Source: Nematostella vectensis | Taxonomy: Eukaryota > Cnidaria > Anthozoa > Actiniaria > Edwardsiidae | DNA length: 64,000 nucleotides | Reading direction: 5' to 3' | Assembly: GCF_932526225.1 (NCBI RefSeq) | Contig: NC_064039.1 | Location: 3,857,001-3,921,000 of the forward strand | Shown here: positions 48,452-59,921 of the stretch, one piece after another | How the letters are laid out: every line of letters starts with the position of its first letter | Numbering within the stretch: the first letter of the stretch is position 1 | Notes under the pieces: generated by a model | What the model was told of the DNA's origin: nothing | Database searches by the model: none | Seen by the model: only the letters and a program-made list of their open reading frames with translations | Made by a program: the position numbers and the translations under genes

Positions 48452-51385
48452 CTAAACCAGTTTCTTGGCCTCAAAGAAACCCTTTAGATGTCGCATCTGC
48501 CAGAATCCTGTTGCCAAGAGAATAACCGTCTGGGCTAGGGCCCACCATAAGACACGCTGGTTTGTGCTCTCACTGGTCATGCGGAATCTCTCCTCACGGA
48601 ACTAAAAACAAAATAAAAATTAGTGGACGAACCCTTAAATCTTTAATTATTACTGTGTAGTATTCTTACCCTCTGGTAGTTTTGCTCCTTGCTAATTTGC
48701 TCCACTTGATCCAGGAGCTGTCGGATGCGGAGCTGTAGTTCTGTTAGTTTGTCCTTAGCAGCTATCTGGGCATAGTCGTTGGCATGTTCACCAACTTGGA
48801 TATCTAGATGGATTCGCTGTAAGGGGACAAATTTTTTTTCAATCTATTTCAAATGTCATTTCAATGTCCTTGACATTGATCTGTTTGGGTGGAGTGTGTA
48901 CCTTAAGGCTTTCCATTAAATAAGGCAACTACACACATTCCAGTTGCATAAAATGCTATAAGGCCTTAAATACTGATTTTAGAAGAAAAAAACTTTTTTG
49001 GAGTTTTTATAATAATTTAATAAAAAAAATAATAATAATAGATAAGCAGTGTGGGATGGTGCATAGACACCCCTTGCAGCCAACAGTATGTCTTATTCAC
49101 CTGTTGTGGGCTATCTCTATCTGCTTGAAAGTATATTACTTACCAGACGACCTCCAGCCCAGAGTGACCACCGCGTGGAGTTGGAATGCAAACAGATGAC
49201 ATGTTCACCAGGTGTGTGTGAAGTAAAGGTGAACCGTCCTTCAGAAGAGTAGTATTTGGACATTATAATCTTGCCGTTAGGATCTTTAACCTCTACATGC
49301 ATTCCAATACCAGGGCTGGAAGGCAGGAAGTCCTTGATATTTTCATCATACAACTGGGTTTTGTATTTTCCTGTAAATGAAATAAAGACACTAAAAATAC
49401 TAGCAAAAATGATCATATGTATTTAGAGAATGATTGGCATATGGCACAATTGGTAGATCATAGGCAATACAACACTTTGAGTTACTGTGGTATAAAAGTA
49501 ATGTACGTTACATGTTTAAATTTCACTGCTAGATTTATTTTCACAGCTGAGATTCTATTCAGAAAAAAAAATAACGAATAAAAAGTGCCCAAAACTAAGT
49601 TTGTGAAAAGGCACAAGAGCACTTGTGCACAAAAATTGCTGTGTGTGGAAATGCAACAATCAAAAATAGATACAGCCCTGTAAACACAGTAATAGAATAT
49701 GCTTGTACTAAAATCATATGTTAAGCCTCCACTTCAAGAAGAATTCTGGCATAACTGAATGTCTAAGGCCTGATTCATACCTACAATCCACAACAAAAGT
49801 AAGTGAGACACTCCGCATACGAACAACCTCCAACCCTCTCCCCCCGATTAATATTGGTTATCAGAGGGGATTTTTCAGCTCAAAACGCAAGGTGATCATT
49901 TGCCCTCCAACTTTGAGGAGGGGGGAGGGAAAGTGTCCCAGTAGTTTTGTAACAGGTACCTCTGCCCTGATGAATCTAGTTGTTCTGATTCAGCAAACGA
50001 ATAGTTTGATGTCTGAATCAATTAAGTTTAGCACAGAAGAATTGAGTTTGGCACAACACCAGGTGAGGGTGCACCAGTCGCGCTGCATGGCAAAAGCATC
50101 ACACCGATTCAAGCATCAAGCTTTTGATGTGCCAAATCAAATAACATCTTTTTTTTTGTTCAACAGAGTTCTGCATCAAGTCAATTTTTACTATTCATAA
50201 CCTATTGAGTTGTGATTCTGGCAGGAGCCTGACATATGTATGAATCGGGCCTAAGATAGATTTATTTGATCGAGCAGCCTTTTAGTTGTAGTTAGTGCTT
50301 CCAGGCTTATCCTGAAAGCAGATATTTAATCCTACACTACCAAGTGCAAGCCAACCCTTGCCTGTCCAAAATCTCATATAAATAAATAAACATAAGTAAA
50401 GCTGATTTCAAACCTATGTCTTTTTTGTTAGCCGCAAAACATTTGCAGTATTTCTTTAATCTATACTTGAACAATAGCAACAGTTGAAGAAAGCTTATTT
50501 TTAAAGGATTTTGTAGACAACAATTTTTTTTACAATAACACTAATGTATACCATTTTAAAAATTGGGTGAACTAACAGTAGCGTGTAGCTACAGTAAAAC
50601 ACATTTTCCAATGCTCAATAGAAATCTGTACAGGAGATTACAGAAGCTTTCACTAAAAAGTTTTGGCAAGAATACATAGCTGTCAGCTTACCCACATTAG
50701 GTGGGTGTCACAAGATTTTGAAGTCTAATTTTTGTGAGAATGTAATTACATCCTCTGCATTCACTCGCAATTGGCTCTCTTGGGTTTTTTTTCACATATT
50801 TAGTGTATTTCACCCAATTTCACAAGATTTCTGTCCACGTTGGGTTAACAGCCATGGAATATGAAACCCTTGATAGCAGGATGTGGTACATCCAAAGCTG
50901 TTAGGGAGGGAGGGGGAGAGGAGATTTCATTCATCCCAATGAATATACACAACGGATCAAACAAACAAATTTGGCATTTTATGGTCATAAACCAGGTCGG
51001 AAGATAGTATCTAGTATATAGTAGCCTGGATATATATGCAATGTAGATTTCGATTTCAACAAAATGCTCTATGCACACAAAAATTTTCGGTACACACACA
51101 AACAAAACAAGCACTTGTAGTTTTTTATGGCATGTCGAGCAGAAATAATATCTATTCCTCTCAGTAATTCGAATTAGATCAATAATGGCAGACGTTTATC
51201 TTACTTATAAATGATGATAGCGAACCAATAAATCTGAGTTAAGAACAAAACTCACCTATCACCATAGTCTCGTCGGGGATTTCCTCAATAAAACACTTCT
51301 TTTCTGTCTCTCCCATATGAAAATATAAAGCTTGGACATTGCCTAACATGTAGCCTATAAAGGCTAGAGAAACGACCAACCTCAT
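48452..51385 (-). CDS. TMED9: p24/emp24 cargo receptor, TMED9/TMED4 type, four exons
   Basis: Type I membrane protein of COPI and COPII vesicles that cycles between ER and Golgi. Minus-strand exons 51385-51256, 49370-49144, 48816-48670 and 48601-48452 join in phase to 217 aa. Signal peptide about 1-19; GOLD domain beginning [21 protein letters not shown] (first 20 residues are the family hallmark) with the paired cysteines; a coiled coil in exon 3 ([17 protein letters not shown]); one TM helix ([16 protein letters not shown]); and a cytosolic tail ending FFEAKKLV, whose dilysine KKxx signal binds COPI. The tail is that of the alpha subfamily (TMED4/TMED9); the vertebrate split between these two cannot be assigned here. 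Intron 1 is long (about 1.9 kb). Confidence 0.95.
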
Positions 51386-51643
51386 TTTATAAGAAATGAA
51401 ATCTATAATAGAACTACAAAGGACAAAGTGAACTCCGGTAAACCGAGACACGAAGACCAAACAACTGCGCATGTGCAGTAGCGAAATTTCGCATTTGCCA
51501 CGTGTACACCGAAGATGTTCGGTAAGAATTCGGACAATAATCGGAATCCTCGGATGTTTATCGAAGTTTTCAAAATGGCCGCCGTGAAGTTTAGAATTGT
51601 TCAATGAAGAAGAAATAGTGCTTTCTGTACCGTCAACTTAACT
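51386..51643. promoter_or_regulatory. Divergent promoter of TMED and POLL
   Basis: 258 bp between opposite start codons. It contains an NRF1-like TGCGCATGTGCA at 51466-51477 and a YY1-like AAAATGGCCGCC at about 51572-51583. No TATA box is obvious. Confidence 0.6.
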
Positions 51644-53293
51644 ATGGCCCAGCGCCCGATAAAACGCCTAAAGACAGAGTGCTCACCTGGTGGTAGTACT
51701 GAAATGTTTGATGGAATACGTGCTTTTTTCGTTGAAAATGGCCTCGGAAAAACAAGGCTCTCGATTCTCACAGAAAAGCTAACAAAAGGTGGAGGGAAAT
51801 GCCATAAAACACTCCAAGACTCCACCACGCATTTATTTGTTTCTCAGAACGTGATGTTAGAGAGACTGCCTAGACTCCTTGGCCAGGCTGTCACTGATAA
51901 GGTTAAGGTAGTTAGAGCCGATTGGATAAGTAAGTGCCTGGCAGAGGGGAGAGTAGTAGATTTGGGGCCTTATACAATTAGGCATGAAATATGTAACCTT
52001 TCTAATCAGATAATGGGAAGTGAAAAACCTGGTCCTTCATCAGAGTTAAATCAATCCAATCACAGCATTGAAAGCGGAAAACCTGGTCCTCCATCAGAGT
52101 TAAATCAATTCAAATTAACCAAGTCTTTAGATGTGGGGCTATCTACTTCCCCCACTCCATATAAGGTCAATAAAGGTAATGATAGTGATAGCAGTTATTC
52201 TGATAGTGGAGATGAAAGATCACCACCTAAAGTGGCAACACGAATATTAGACTTAAGTAGATCCCCTGAAAAGGTGAAAGAGAAATGGATTTGCACCAAA
52301 GCATCTACATCTGAAGAAAAAAACCACAATGAACACATAACAGACCAGTTACAGATCCTAGCAACGTCCTACGCAAACACAAAAGATCAGTGGAGAGCTC
52401 TTGGGTATAAAAAAGCCATTTCATCGATCAAGAGCTACCACAAGAAAATAGAAACTGAAGAAGAGTGCCATAGGCTGCCTTTTGTTGGTGAAAGACTTGC
52501 AAAAAAGATCTGGGAAATTGTCCAGACAGGACATTTAAGAAGGCTGGATTTTATTGACCCCAAAACAGAGGCAATCAATTTGTTTAGTGGTGTATGGGGT
52601 GCTGGCCCCAAAGCAGCTGAATTATGGGTATCCAAAGGATTAAGAACTTTAGAGGATCTCAAGAGACATGGGGGACTCAATAAACAACAAGAGATTGGTC
52701 TTAGATACTATGATGAATTCAATGAGCGTATGCCCAGAGAAGAGGCTGGCAAAATTGGTGAGGTTGTAAAAGCTGCAACAGAGATAATTGATCCTTCACT
52801 CCTTTGCATCACCTGCGGCTCCTATCGCAGAGGAAAATCGACATGTGGGGATGTTGATGTTCTTGTCTCACACCCTGATGGGAAATCGCATCATGGTGTG
52901 ATGGGACCTCTTTTGTGTGAACTTAAAAGTTCTGGTTTCCTAACAGATGACTTAGTCTCTGCAGATATAGAGGACCAAAAAAAGTACATGGGGGTTTGCA
53001 AATTGCCAGGGGAAGACACAAAGCATAGGCGGCTGGATATCATTGTTGTCCCCTATAATGAATGGGCTTGTGCTATTGTATATTTCACAGGATCTGATCA
53101 CTTCAATCGTTCAATCAGACTTCTAGCCAAGAAAAATGGCATGTCTCTCTCGAATCATGCTCTTAAGACTGGTGTAGTCCGCAAAGATGGAGCGAAAATT
53201 TATGACGGTTCAACCGTAACTGTAAATAGTGAACGGGAATTGTTTGATCTTCTCGGCTTGGAATATAGAGAACCACAGGAAAGAGATTGGTAG
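51644..53293 (+). CDS. POLL: DNA polymerase lambda, intronless
   Basis: Family X DNA polymerase that fills short gaps in base excision repair and end joining in the nucleus; 549 aa in a single exon. A BRCT domain spans about 21-115 (VVRADWISKCL). A Ser/Pro-rich linker follows, containing a 20-residue direct repeat around EKPGPSSELNQ / GKPGPPSELNQ. The 8-kDa dRP-lyase domain is at about 235-310, with RLPFVGERLAKKI; K288 matches the Schiff-base lysine of human POLL. The palm carries CGSYRRGKSTCGDVDVLV with catalytic D403 and D405, and D465 in RRLDIIVV. YFTG is at 480-483, and the C-terminus YREPQERDW is nearly the human one. The dRP lysine, three aspartates and BRCT separate it from Pol beta (no BRCT) and TdT. 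It is about 25 aa shorter than human POLL, mostly in the linker. Confidence 0.97.
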   Translation: MAQRPIKRLKTECSPGGSTEMFDGIRAFFVENGLGKTRLSILTEKLTKGGGKCHKTLQDSTTHLFVSQNVMLERLPRLLGQAVTDKVKVVRADWISKCLAEGRVVDLGPYTIRHEICNLSNQIMGSEKPGPSSELNQSNHSIESGKPGPPSELNQFKLTKSLDVGLSTSPTPYKVNKGNDSDSSYSDSGDERSPPKVATRILDLSRSPEKVKEKWICTKASTSEEKNHNEHITDQLQILATSYANTKDQWRALGYKKAISSIKSYHKKIETEEECHRLPFVGERLAKKIWEIVQTGHLRRLDFIDPKTEAINLFSGVWGAGPKAAELWVSKGLRTLEDLKRHGGLNKQQEIGLRYYDEFNERMPREEAGKIGEVVKAATEIIDPSLLCITCGSYRRGKSTCGDVDVLVSHPDGKSHHGVMGPLLCELKSSGFLTDDLVSADIEDQKKYMGVCKLPGEDTKHRRLDIIVVPYNEWACAIVYFTGSDHFNRSIRLLAKKNGMSLSNHALKTGVVRKDGAKIYDGSTVTVNSERELFDLLGLEYREPQERDW

Positions 53294-54960
53294 GTGTTCA
53301 ATTTAGGTTTGGCAAAATTTGTGATCTAAATATGATTCATAAAATTTTATCCAGAATTTTCTTAAATTAACGGCATATACTTGTGAAAATAATGACCTTA
53401 AATAAAGGAATGAAAGCTTTTAAAGTCTGTTATAAGAACAATTAGTAAAAGGAATGATTGGAATAAAAAAGATTCCGATTATCTGTTCTTCAATTATTGG
53501 TGGATAGAAAGGGGATTTTACCGTACTCACCGTACTGTCCTCACAAATAAATACTTTTTGTGAAGACACGAAAAGAGAAAAAAAACAGGTGGTATACCTT
53601 TTACATAACACACAAGATTCTAAACTAATGCCCAGAACCGAGAAAAAAATCATTCGTATATAACAACTTGCCAACTGACAACTCCGGTAAGTGCATAACC
53701 AATAATCGCAAAGCGTGTCTTTTTCGAGCTTATTGCGTCTGTTAATGTTGTTATTGAAGAGATGCTAGCTCCGAGCCATTTGTGAAAAACACAGACTTCA
53801 TTAGATATTAAATTATTGCTCATTAGATAAAAAAAACTTGACAGGTTATTAGCACTTGTTTTCTACGTTTCCATAGTAAAGCAGCTGTTGAAAAGTTGTT
53901 TTTGTCCGCCCATCTTGCCTGTTTGGGTAATATTAGCTAGAAATTAAAGATAAAGTCACGAAAGACCAACCAATTTTCCAAACGCAGTGGATAGCGTTAA
54001 TATTGGTTAGTTAAATCCAATTAGCAAGATCATGTGACCTTGAACACTTGATAAAACACGCTAAAAAGTGGAAAGGGAAACAGATCGCAGCGAGGGCGGA
54101 CATGAAAGCCTACGGTAAGTGCGTGTTGATACCCATTAGATACAGTCGGGATTCGCATGACGTTTTCAAAAGAAGGAGACCTTTTCTTCACACACACCTG
54201 GTAAACATAGCTGACTATGCAAAAAAAAAAAGAAAACTACTTTTACGCAATACTTATTCACGCCCATTACATATATCTCTACAATAGAAAAGTAAAGTAG
54301 GCCGTTAGTCTTCTGCGTGGGCCACAAGAAGAAGCGCTAACAAAAAACATAAGATAAACAATCGAAACACTGTCGTGACTGTATCCTTTTTACTATGAAA
54401 GTGGAAAAAGAGTTTATCGGCAATTAATTGATTCCGTACAGTGGTAGCTGTAAATACGGCAACGTTACTCGAGCCCGTGTTTCTAACGACATTTGCCTTG
54501 GGCCAAGCGACACTATCCTTAGATGTGGGAATATTCTTGCTAGTATATATATGCGGGTTTTTGTGGTTCTTTACGTCTCGATCGTAAAACAATGCCGGCT
54601 CATTAGAGCAAGGTGTTGCCTGCAGAGCTAATTACTTATGCCAGAAGGGCGACGTTTTACTAGCTTGTTCTTGAAGGTTATCAAACTAATTTAAAGCGCT
54701 TGGTTAAAGGGTTCCTATTTGGTGGAGCGCGCCACCTCAAGACAAGTCATTCAGAAAGTTATTATGAGCTAATGTGCCAGAATTGCAGCGGCGTGTCTAG
54801 ACGTTCGTAAAAAGGGATGACTTTGAAAAAAGACTAACAAAACATGAATTGATAGATCCTCCACTGAATTGTTGCTTTGAAGATTGATGATCTTCAAAGT
54901 TTGGCTAACTGAAGTGTAAAAACGATAGTATCCTGATTATTCAGAACGCCCAAAAACTAA

Positions 54961-55180
54961 AGTGGCCAAATTAGCGTTGCCTACCTGGCTTTGATAGTTT
55001 TTTTCCGACACGAAAACCCCGAAAACACGGAGTTCGAATAACCCGGCCGCCGTCTTGGATAATGCGCTCCGCAAGGGGGCCGTGTTATGCGGACTCCGTG
55101 TTTTGGGGGTTTTCGTGCCGGAAAAACTATCGAAGCCTACAGATAGGCTGAAAGTAGCGCCACATAGTGGCCAAGGTAGC
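54961..55180. mobile_element. Long-armed inverted repeat (MITE-like)
   Basis: The left arm, with GATAGTTTTTTTCCGACACG then AAAACCCCGAAAACACGGAG, is mirrored by CTCCGTGTTTTGGGGGTTTT then CGTGCCGGAAAAACTATC. Weaker pairing extends outward through TGGCCAAATTAGCG on the left and TAGTGGCCAAGGTAGCGCC on the right. A strong hairpin is expected. Confidence 0.75.
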
Positions 55181-55210
55181 GCCGCATATAAAAGCTTAGA
55201 AAGGTATAGT

Positions 55211-55359
55211 CTGCGTAGCAAGCGTTTCTGTGAGGTTTTAGCGGAAAGCGAGAGAAAGAAGAGTATGGTTAGGATGCTCGAAGAATCCGTCGTCCCCAGT
55301 CATACTTTTCTCTTGCTCTTTATTTCCGCTGAAACGCCACAGAAACGTTTGCTACGCAG
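55211..55359. mobile_element. MITE with CTGCGTAGCAA termini
   Basis: CTGCGTAGCAAGCGTTTCTG at the left pairs with CAGAAACGTTTGCTACGCAG at the right, and the arms continue for about 57 bp each around a short centre. Total length 149 bp. It abuts the inverted repeat to its left. Confidence 0.85.
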
Positions 55360-56151
55360 GCCAAGAAATAGACAGCACGCTAGCTGACACAACGTATCAA
55401 GCACAAAATTTGAAGGTTCACAAGGAGTTCTCATACACATCTGACAAATACATTCCTCAGAATAGCCCCCCCACTCCTAGTCCGTCACTTGCAAAATTTT
55501 CGTCCGCATGTTTGATGTTTACGTTTGCAAAATTCGCACTTTTTGCGCGTATCGCGGAGCTCACATGTGCTTTTAGATAAGATTGAGTTATGGAATTATT
55601 CAACAAGAACACCATGTTTGCTGGGTGCCTGCGAACATACACATTTTATTAAATGTCAAACGTGGAAAACAAATACGATAAAATGAAGAAGCATTCTAGA
55701 CTTATAATACTTAGTTATAAATTAAGTGCAAGTGCAGTTACACAATAGAAAATTAATCCCAGAAAAATACAACTTCAAAATCACACGCCCGATACGAAAA
55801 ACTGGAATAAAACCCTGTAAAAAAAACGAGAACGTATTCCTCGATCGCATGCTTGAATTTATAGCCTCGAGGATTAAGCTATTACTCTAAAATGTCATGA
55901 CGTTTGGATACACACTGGTACTTGGCGTCCAACAGGCAAGATGAGGAAATTATCATAAGATCATCTCTATCGTATGTATACTATATCTAGTGCTAACGTG
56001 GTTACGCAATCTTACAAACATAAAAATAGTTGTTTTTATTAAAACAAAAGATCACGTAATGTGATAACATATGCTCACAACCCTTAAGAAAACGCTTTCC
56101 AACTGCACGATGTTACGTTAGAGAGCATTTATTAGACTTCGTGGTAGCTAA

Positions 56152-57129
56152 GGTGGCTCGTTGGTAATTCTTTATTGCATTCTTTTTAATTTCCAAAAAA
56201 TAACCGATTCTTTTTTTTTTAATTTGCGGAGAGACTAATTATACTAAGGCATGATGGGGATCATAGTGGCAAGTCTAAACTAACCATGCAAATGTTTTTT
56301 TGGCCCAATACTAAGTAATGTCTCTCCGCAAATTATATTGGAAAGTTCATGAAATACTGGTCTGCCCATATATTAAATAACTTTAAATAGGTTACCGATA
56401 AATAAAATAAAGCAGAAGCACATCAAATACGGATAATTAAATATTATCGCCCAAAAACATGAATGGAATCGGACGAGGTTTTAGACTACTAGGGGGGTAA
56501 ATAGGTTCGCTGATCGGCGGATTCGGCCCCGAAATGCTCAGGGATTACGAATTTTGGAAATATGGCGGATCACGGATCTGTTGACAATTTGAGCGCGGAC
56601 TTCGGATTTGACTGTTTGACGGTCGAATTTCGGATTTAAAATTAATTTCAATCGATGCTAATGTTTATTTTTCAAACCATCCGGATCTAGAAATATCTGC
56701 GGATCCACGGATTTGCCCCGAAAATGTCGCGGATCGGCGGATTTACATACCCCTATAAACCCCCCCCCCCCCCCCCCCCCCCACCCCACTAGACAGCTAG
56801 ACGTCAATTTTATAACGAGTAAATCTAATAAACATATCAAGAAAATTTAGCCAAAAATTGTCGTTTTTGCCAAACGCGGTCACTTCCATATAATGATAAT
56901 AATATATTCCTTATTTGGAACAACTGCATGATTCTTGTCATTTGTAAGGTTGTTGTACCGCAGGTGCTTCGTAAACTTTATGTCTTGTAATCAGAACAGA
57001 AAAACAGTGACTATGACCATCTTTTGTCTATGGAGAAAGTAAAGAAAAAATAAGAGTCCTCGGCACCAGATCCCCAAAACGACAACGTTTTCATCATATG
57101 ATGCTATAAGGAATTACTAACGAGCCACC
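56152..57129. mobile_element. DNA element with GGTGGCTCGTT termini and TTAA/CTAA flanks
   Basis: The left end GGTGGCTCGTTGGTAATTC is mirrored at the right by GAATTACTAACGAGCCACC. The right flank is TTAA; the left flank is CTAA, one change from TTAA. Length 978 bp, no transposase. A smaller inverted repeat, TAATTTGCGGAGAGAC with its complement, lies inside at about 56219-56335 and looks like a nested MITE. The right part matches a second copy inside the receptor gene. Confidence 0.8.
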
Positions 57130-58280
57130 TTAAACTGAATCATGCTAAACAGCAACTCCTATGAATTAAATTTATGTGTTCGAATTCTTTCTGTAGAATA
57201 AAACGTTTTGTTTTGTCTCGTTTTCTGTCAGGAAGAAAAGGGACAGGTGAAGAGGCGGGAAAATACACGAGCGCACAATTACGCATGCGCATCGAAGTCT
57301 CCAATCAGCTCTGATCAGCTTGACTATCCCGCTAAGCCTTTTCGATTAACGTAATTATGTATATACCCTTTGTTTGGCGTCGATTTTAAAGTGATCTATT
57401 TTTCTAAATTCAAAAACATAAGAACAAAATAACGAATAAAAGATTGACGTGCAGTATATAATGTTCTTATGTTAGCAAAGTGTGACGCTAGCGCGAAGTT
57501 TAAAGGACCATTTTGAAACGTCTTGGCTCGGATAAAAGCCGTTTGTGTGCCACTACTATCAAAATCAACCTGTGCAGATTAACAACGCAAACCTAATTCT
57601 CGCGCATATTGCCTTGGTGCAATTATTGCGCGAACCCTAATTAACATCCAAAGAACATTGGCGACAAGTGTCCTAGAGGGAAGCATGAATTGTGTGGCTA
57701 GGCTGTCCATTTATGAAGGTGAGCGTTCTCGACTTTCTACCCATTGCTTTTGTTCAATAAAGGCACGTGTGCTGTTTTCATTTAAATGGATACTTTTAAA
57801 ATTTTAAGGAAAAAGCTCAGGAATGTAAAAGAACATGCCTCTGAGAAGGAGAAAATGTCAAGTGAAAACGCAGCATTTAAAGTTTTAATTTTGGTCTTTG
57901 ATGGTACGCCTTAAAATTGAGGCTTCAACAAGCTTATTTTCTCTATTCCTTGTCGAATAGAATGGGAAAGGGTTATGGTAGAATCAGACTAGCAACACTC
58001 TAATCAATTTTTTTTTCGTTTTACTGTTTCGTATTATCTAGAACTGGAAAAATCGGCATCGTAGAAGGACGGTTCTACCAGTAACATGCACTTCTTCCCT
58101 TACACCCTAGATCAAGCGATAGTCCGTGTTGATGTGTGAACTATTCCATAAGGCTTTGTCACACGTTTTTTTCAACTTTTCTTTTGCAAAATGATCAACT
58201 AAAGTCGCACGTGCTTTATGTGACACCCCCAACTCAACCTGTATTTATTTTCTTAAATTCGCATGAAAGGCTTATGAGAG

Positions 58281-59035
58281 ACAGTACCCTGGGTACAAGA
58301 GCCTCCAGACTTCTTTCGTCCAGTGACGCTCAGCCAAAAAGCCGAAGACGAGCGAAAAAAAGCGCTTCTTTAGGCAAGTTTAATTTGTTTATTGGCTCTA
58401 TAAGACGAAGAAAGAGCGATCCGTAGAACGTTTGTTTATTATTCTTTACCAGCAAACGTTACAATAAGAATAAAATAAGAAGCCGCCTGCGTAAGGCAGC
58501 TTGAAAAGCTAGAGAATGTAAAGATATTATTGATAGAGTACTACAAAAATTCAAATCAACAAACGCAAGGAAGTGTAGGCAATTGAGAGAGTAAAGTTGG
58601 AAAAGCCTCGGAAAGTCACCGTTCGCGCCCCGATGCGGGCGGGCTAGCTCCATCTTCAACTTCGCCTTAGGTACAAACTGTAAGATCCCTGCAGCTCAAG
58701 CCCTAAAACAATAAGAGGAGTCAAGGGCCGTTGTCAAAACTAGCGTTGAAATCCATGGTACTTGAGTGTAAGCAAACCAACTATACGCGATGGAACGGCT
58801 GAACTTTCAACCTTTGCAAAACAACCGGTTTTTTTAGCTAATCCCAAATATGGTTTTGGTTACTTTGACAATCTCGTTTACCAATCAGCTGTAGAATACA
58901 AAATTTGTATTTCTGGAACTGAAAAAAGCTACTCGCCCGCCCAGAGCCTCCTTGCACCAATCGCCACGGCATTTTTGCTGAGGGTCACTGGGCGAGAGAA
59001 GTCCAGAGGCTCAGGTACCCAGGGTAGAGAGACAG
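58281..59035. mobile_element. Inverted-repeat element with about 70-bp arms
   Basis: GACAGTACCCTGGGTAC and the following 50 bases at the left match, in reverse complement, GTACCCAGGGTAGAGAGACAG and its upstream 50 bases at the right (shared parts include GAGCCTC, GACTTCT and CCAGTGAC). About 755 bp in total. Open frames inside are short and unlike any transposase. Confidence 0.75.
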
Positions 59036-59921
59036 GTTCCAAATAAATGTGCATGCGAACAGTGCATTCAGTAAGCCGCATAGGATCAATAAGCAGGTAG
59101 GTTCTTGGAAAGCATTTGTAAGCATCCCGCTGTGTGCGAGGCAAGCCTTTTGGTCTGTAAAATTCGAGCAATAAGCACGCTGCATTTTTTTCGATCAAGC
59201 CATTCCTTGAGAACTCCAACCTGAACAAAAGCCTGGCTAGTGTCTGATAACTCTCTATGCCTAAGGCTGCGAATAGTCAAGGCAGGGGGCTGTCTATTCT
59301 GTACTTTCAGTCATGAGACTTTTCTTATTTACGTATTATAAAGCCTTAAAAAAATAACCGAGTTAACGAAAATTACTTTTTCGCTGGCGACATATTCTAA
59401 CATGTAATGCGAGTATGGCTGTGACGGTGTGTTACCATGTCTATTTCGAGCGCTTTTGATTCTGAGGAGACCTTCCGGAGGATAAAAGCCTTGGAAATGA
59501 AGTGTGAAGGTGTTTTTTTTAATAAAACTGATTTTTTTAAGGTAAAGATGGATATTTTTGTTAAAACGGGAGCAGAATCGTGAACAGCAGGATAGACAGG
59601 CTATATAGTATCAAACTGCTATCAATTTTTCTGCTATCATTATCTTTGCCAACCCTCAGGTGATTATGCGGGGGTTTTAGATGAACCAAGTTAATTAAAA
59701 TTTATTTCTGATCGAGCAGCTGTTAATAATGTTTATATGTTTTCTTTGCTTTGTTTTAGAGTGTGCAATGCAGCACGTTTGAATCGTTGAGCGCACACCT
59801 GTTTTTATGCACGGGTGACATGTGACGTAATCTGTGCATTTTAAGGGTACAGACAGGAAAAAATCTAGATCTATTAAATTTATTATTTTCTGCTCAGTTT
59901 GATGAACCTAAATACCAGCTG

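Larger units (their letters stand above)
53294..59921. other. Gene-poor, element-rich region
   Basis: About 6.6 kb with no supportable coding gene. It contains at least five inverted-repeat elements, described separately, a poly-C tract at about 56760-56786, and an NRF1-like ACGCATGCGCAT at about 57290-57301. The last could mark an unseen 5' exon of the receptor gene downstream; I cannot show this. Confidence 0.5.
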
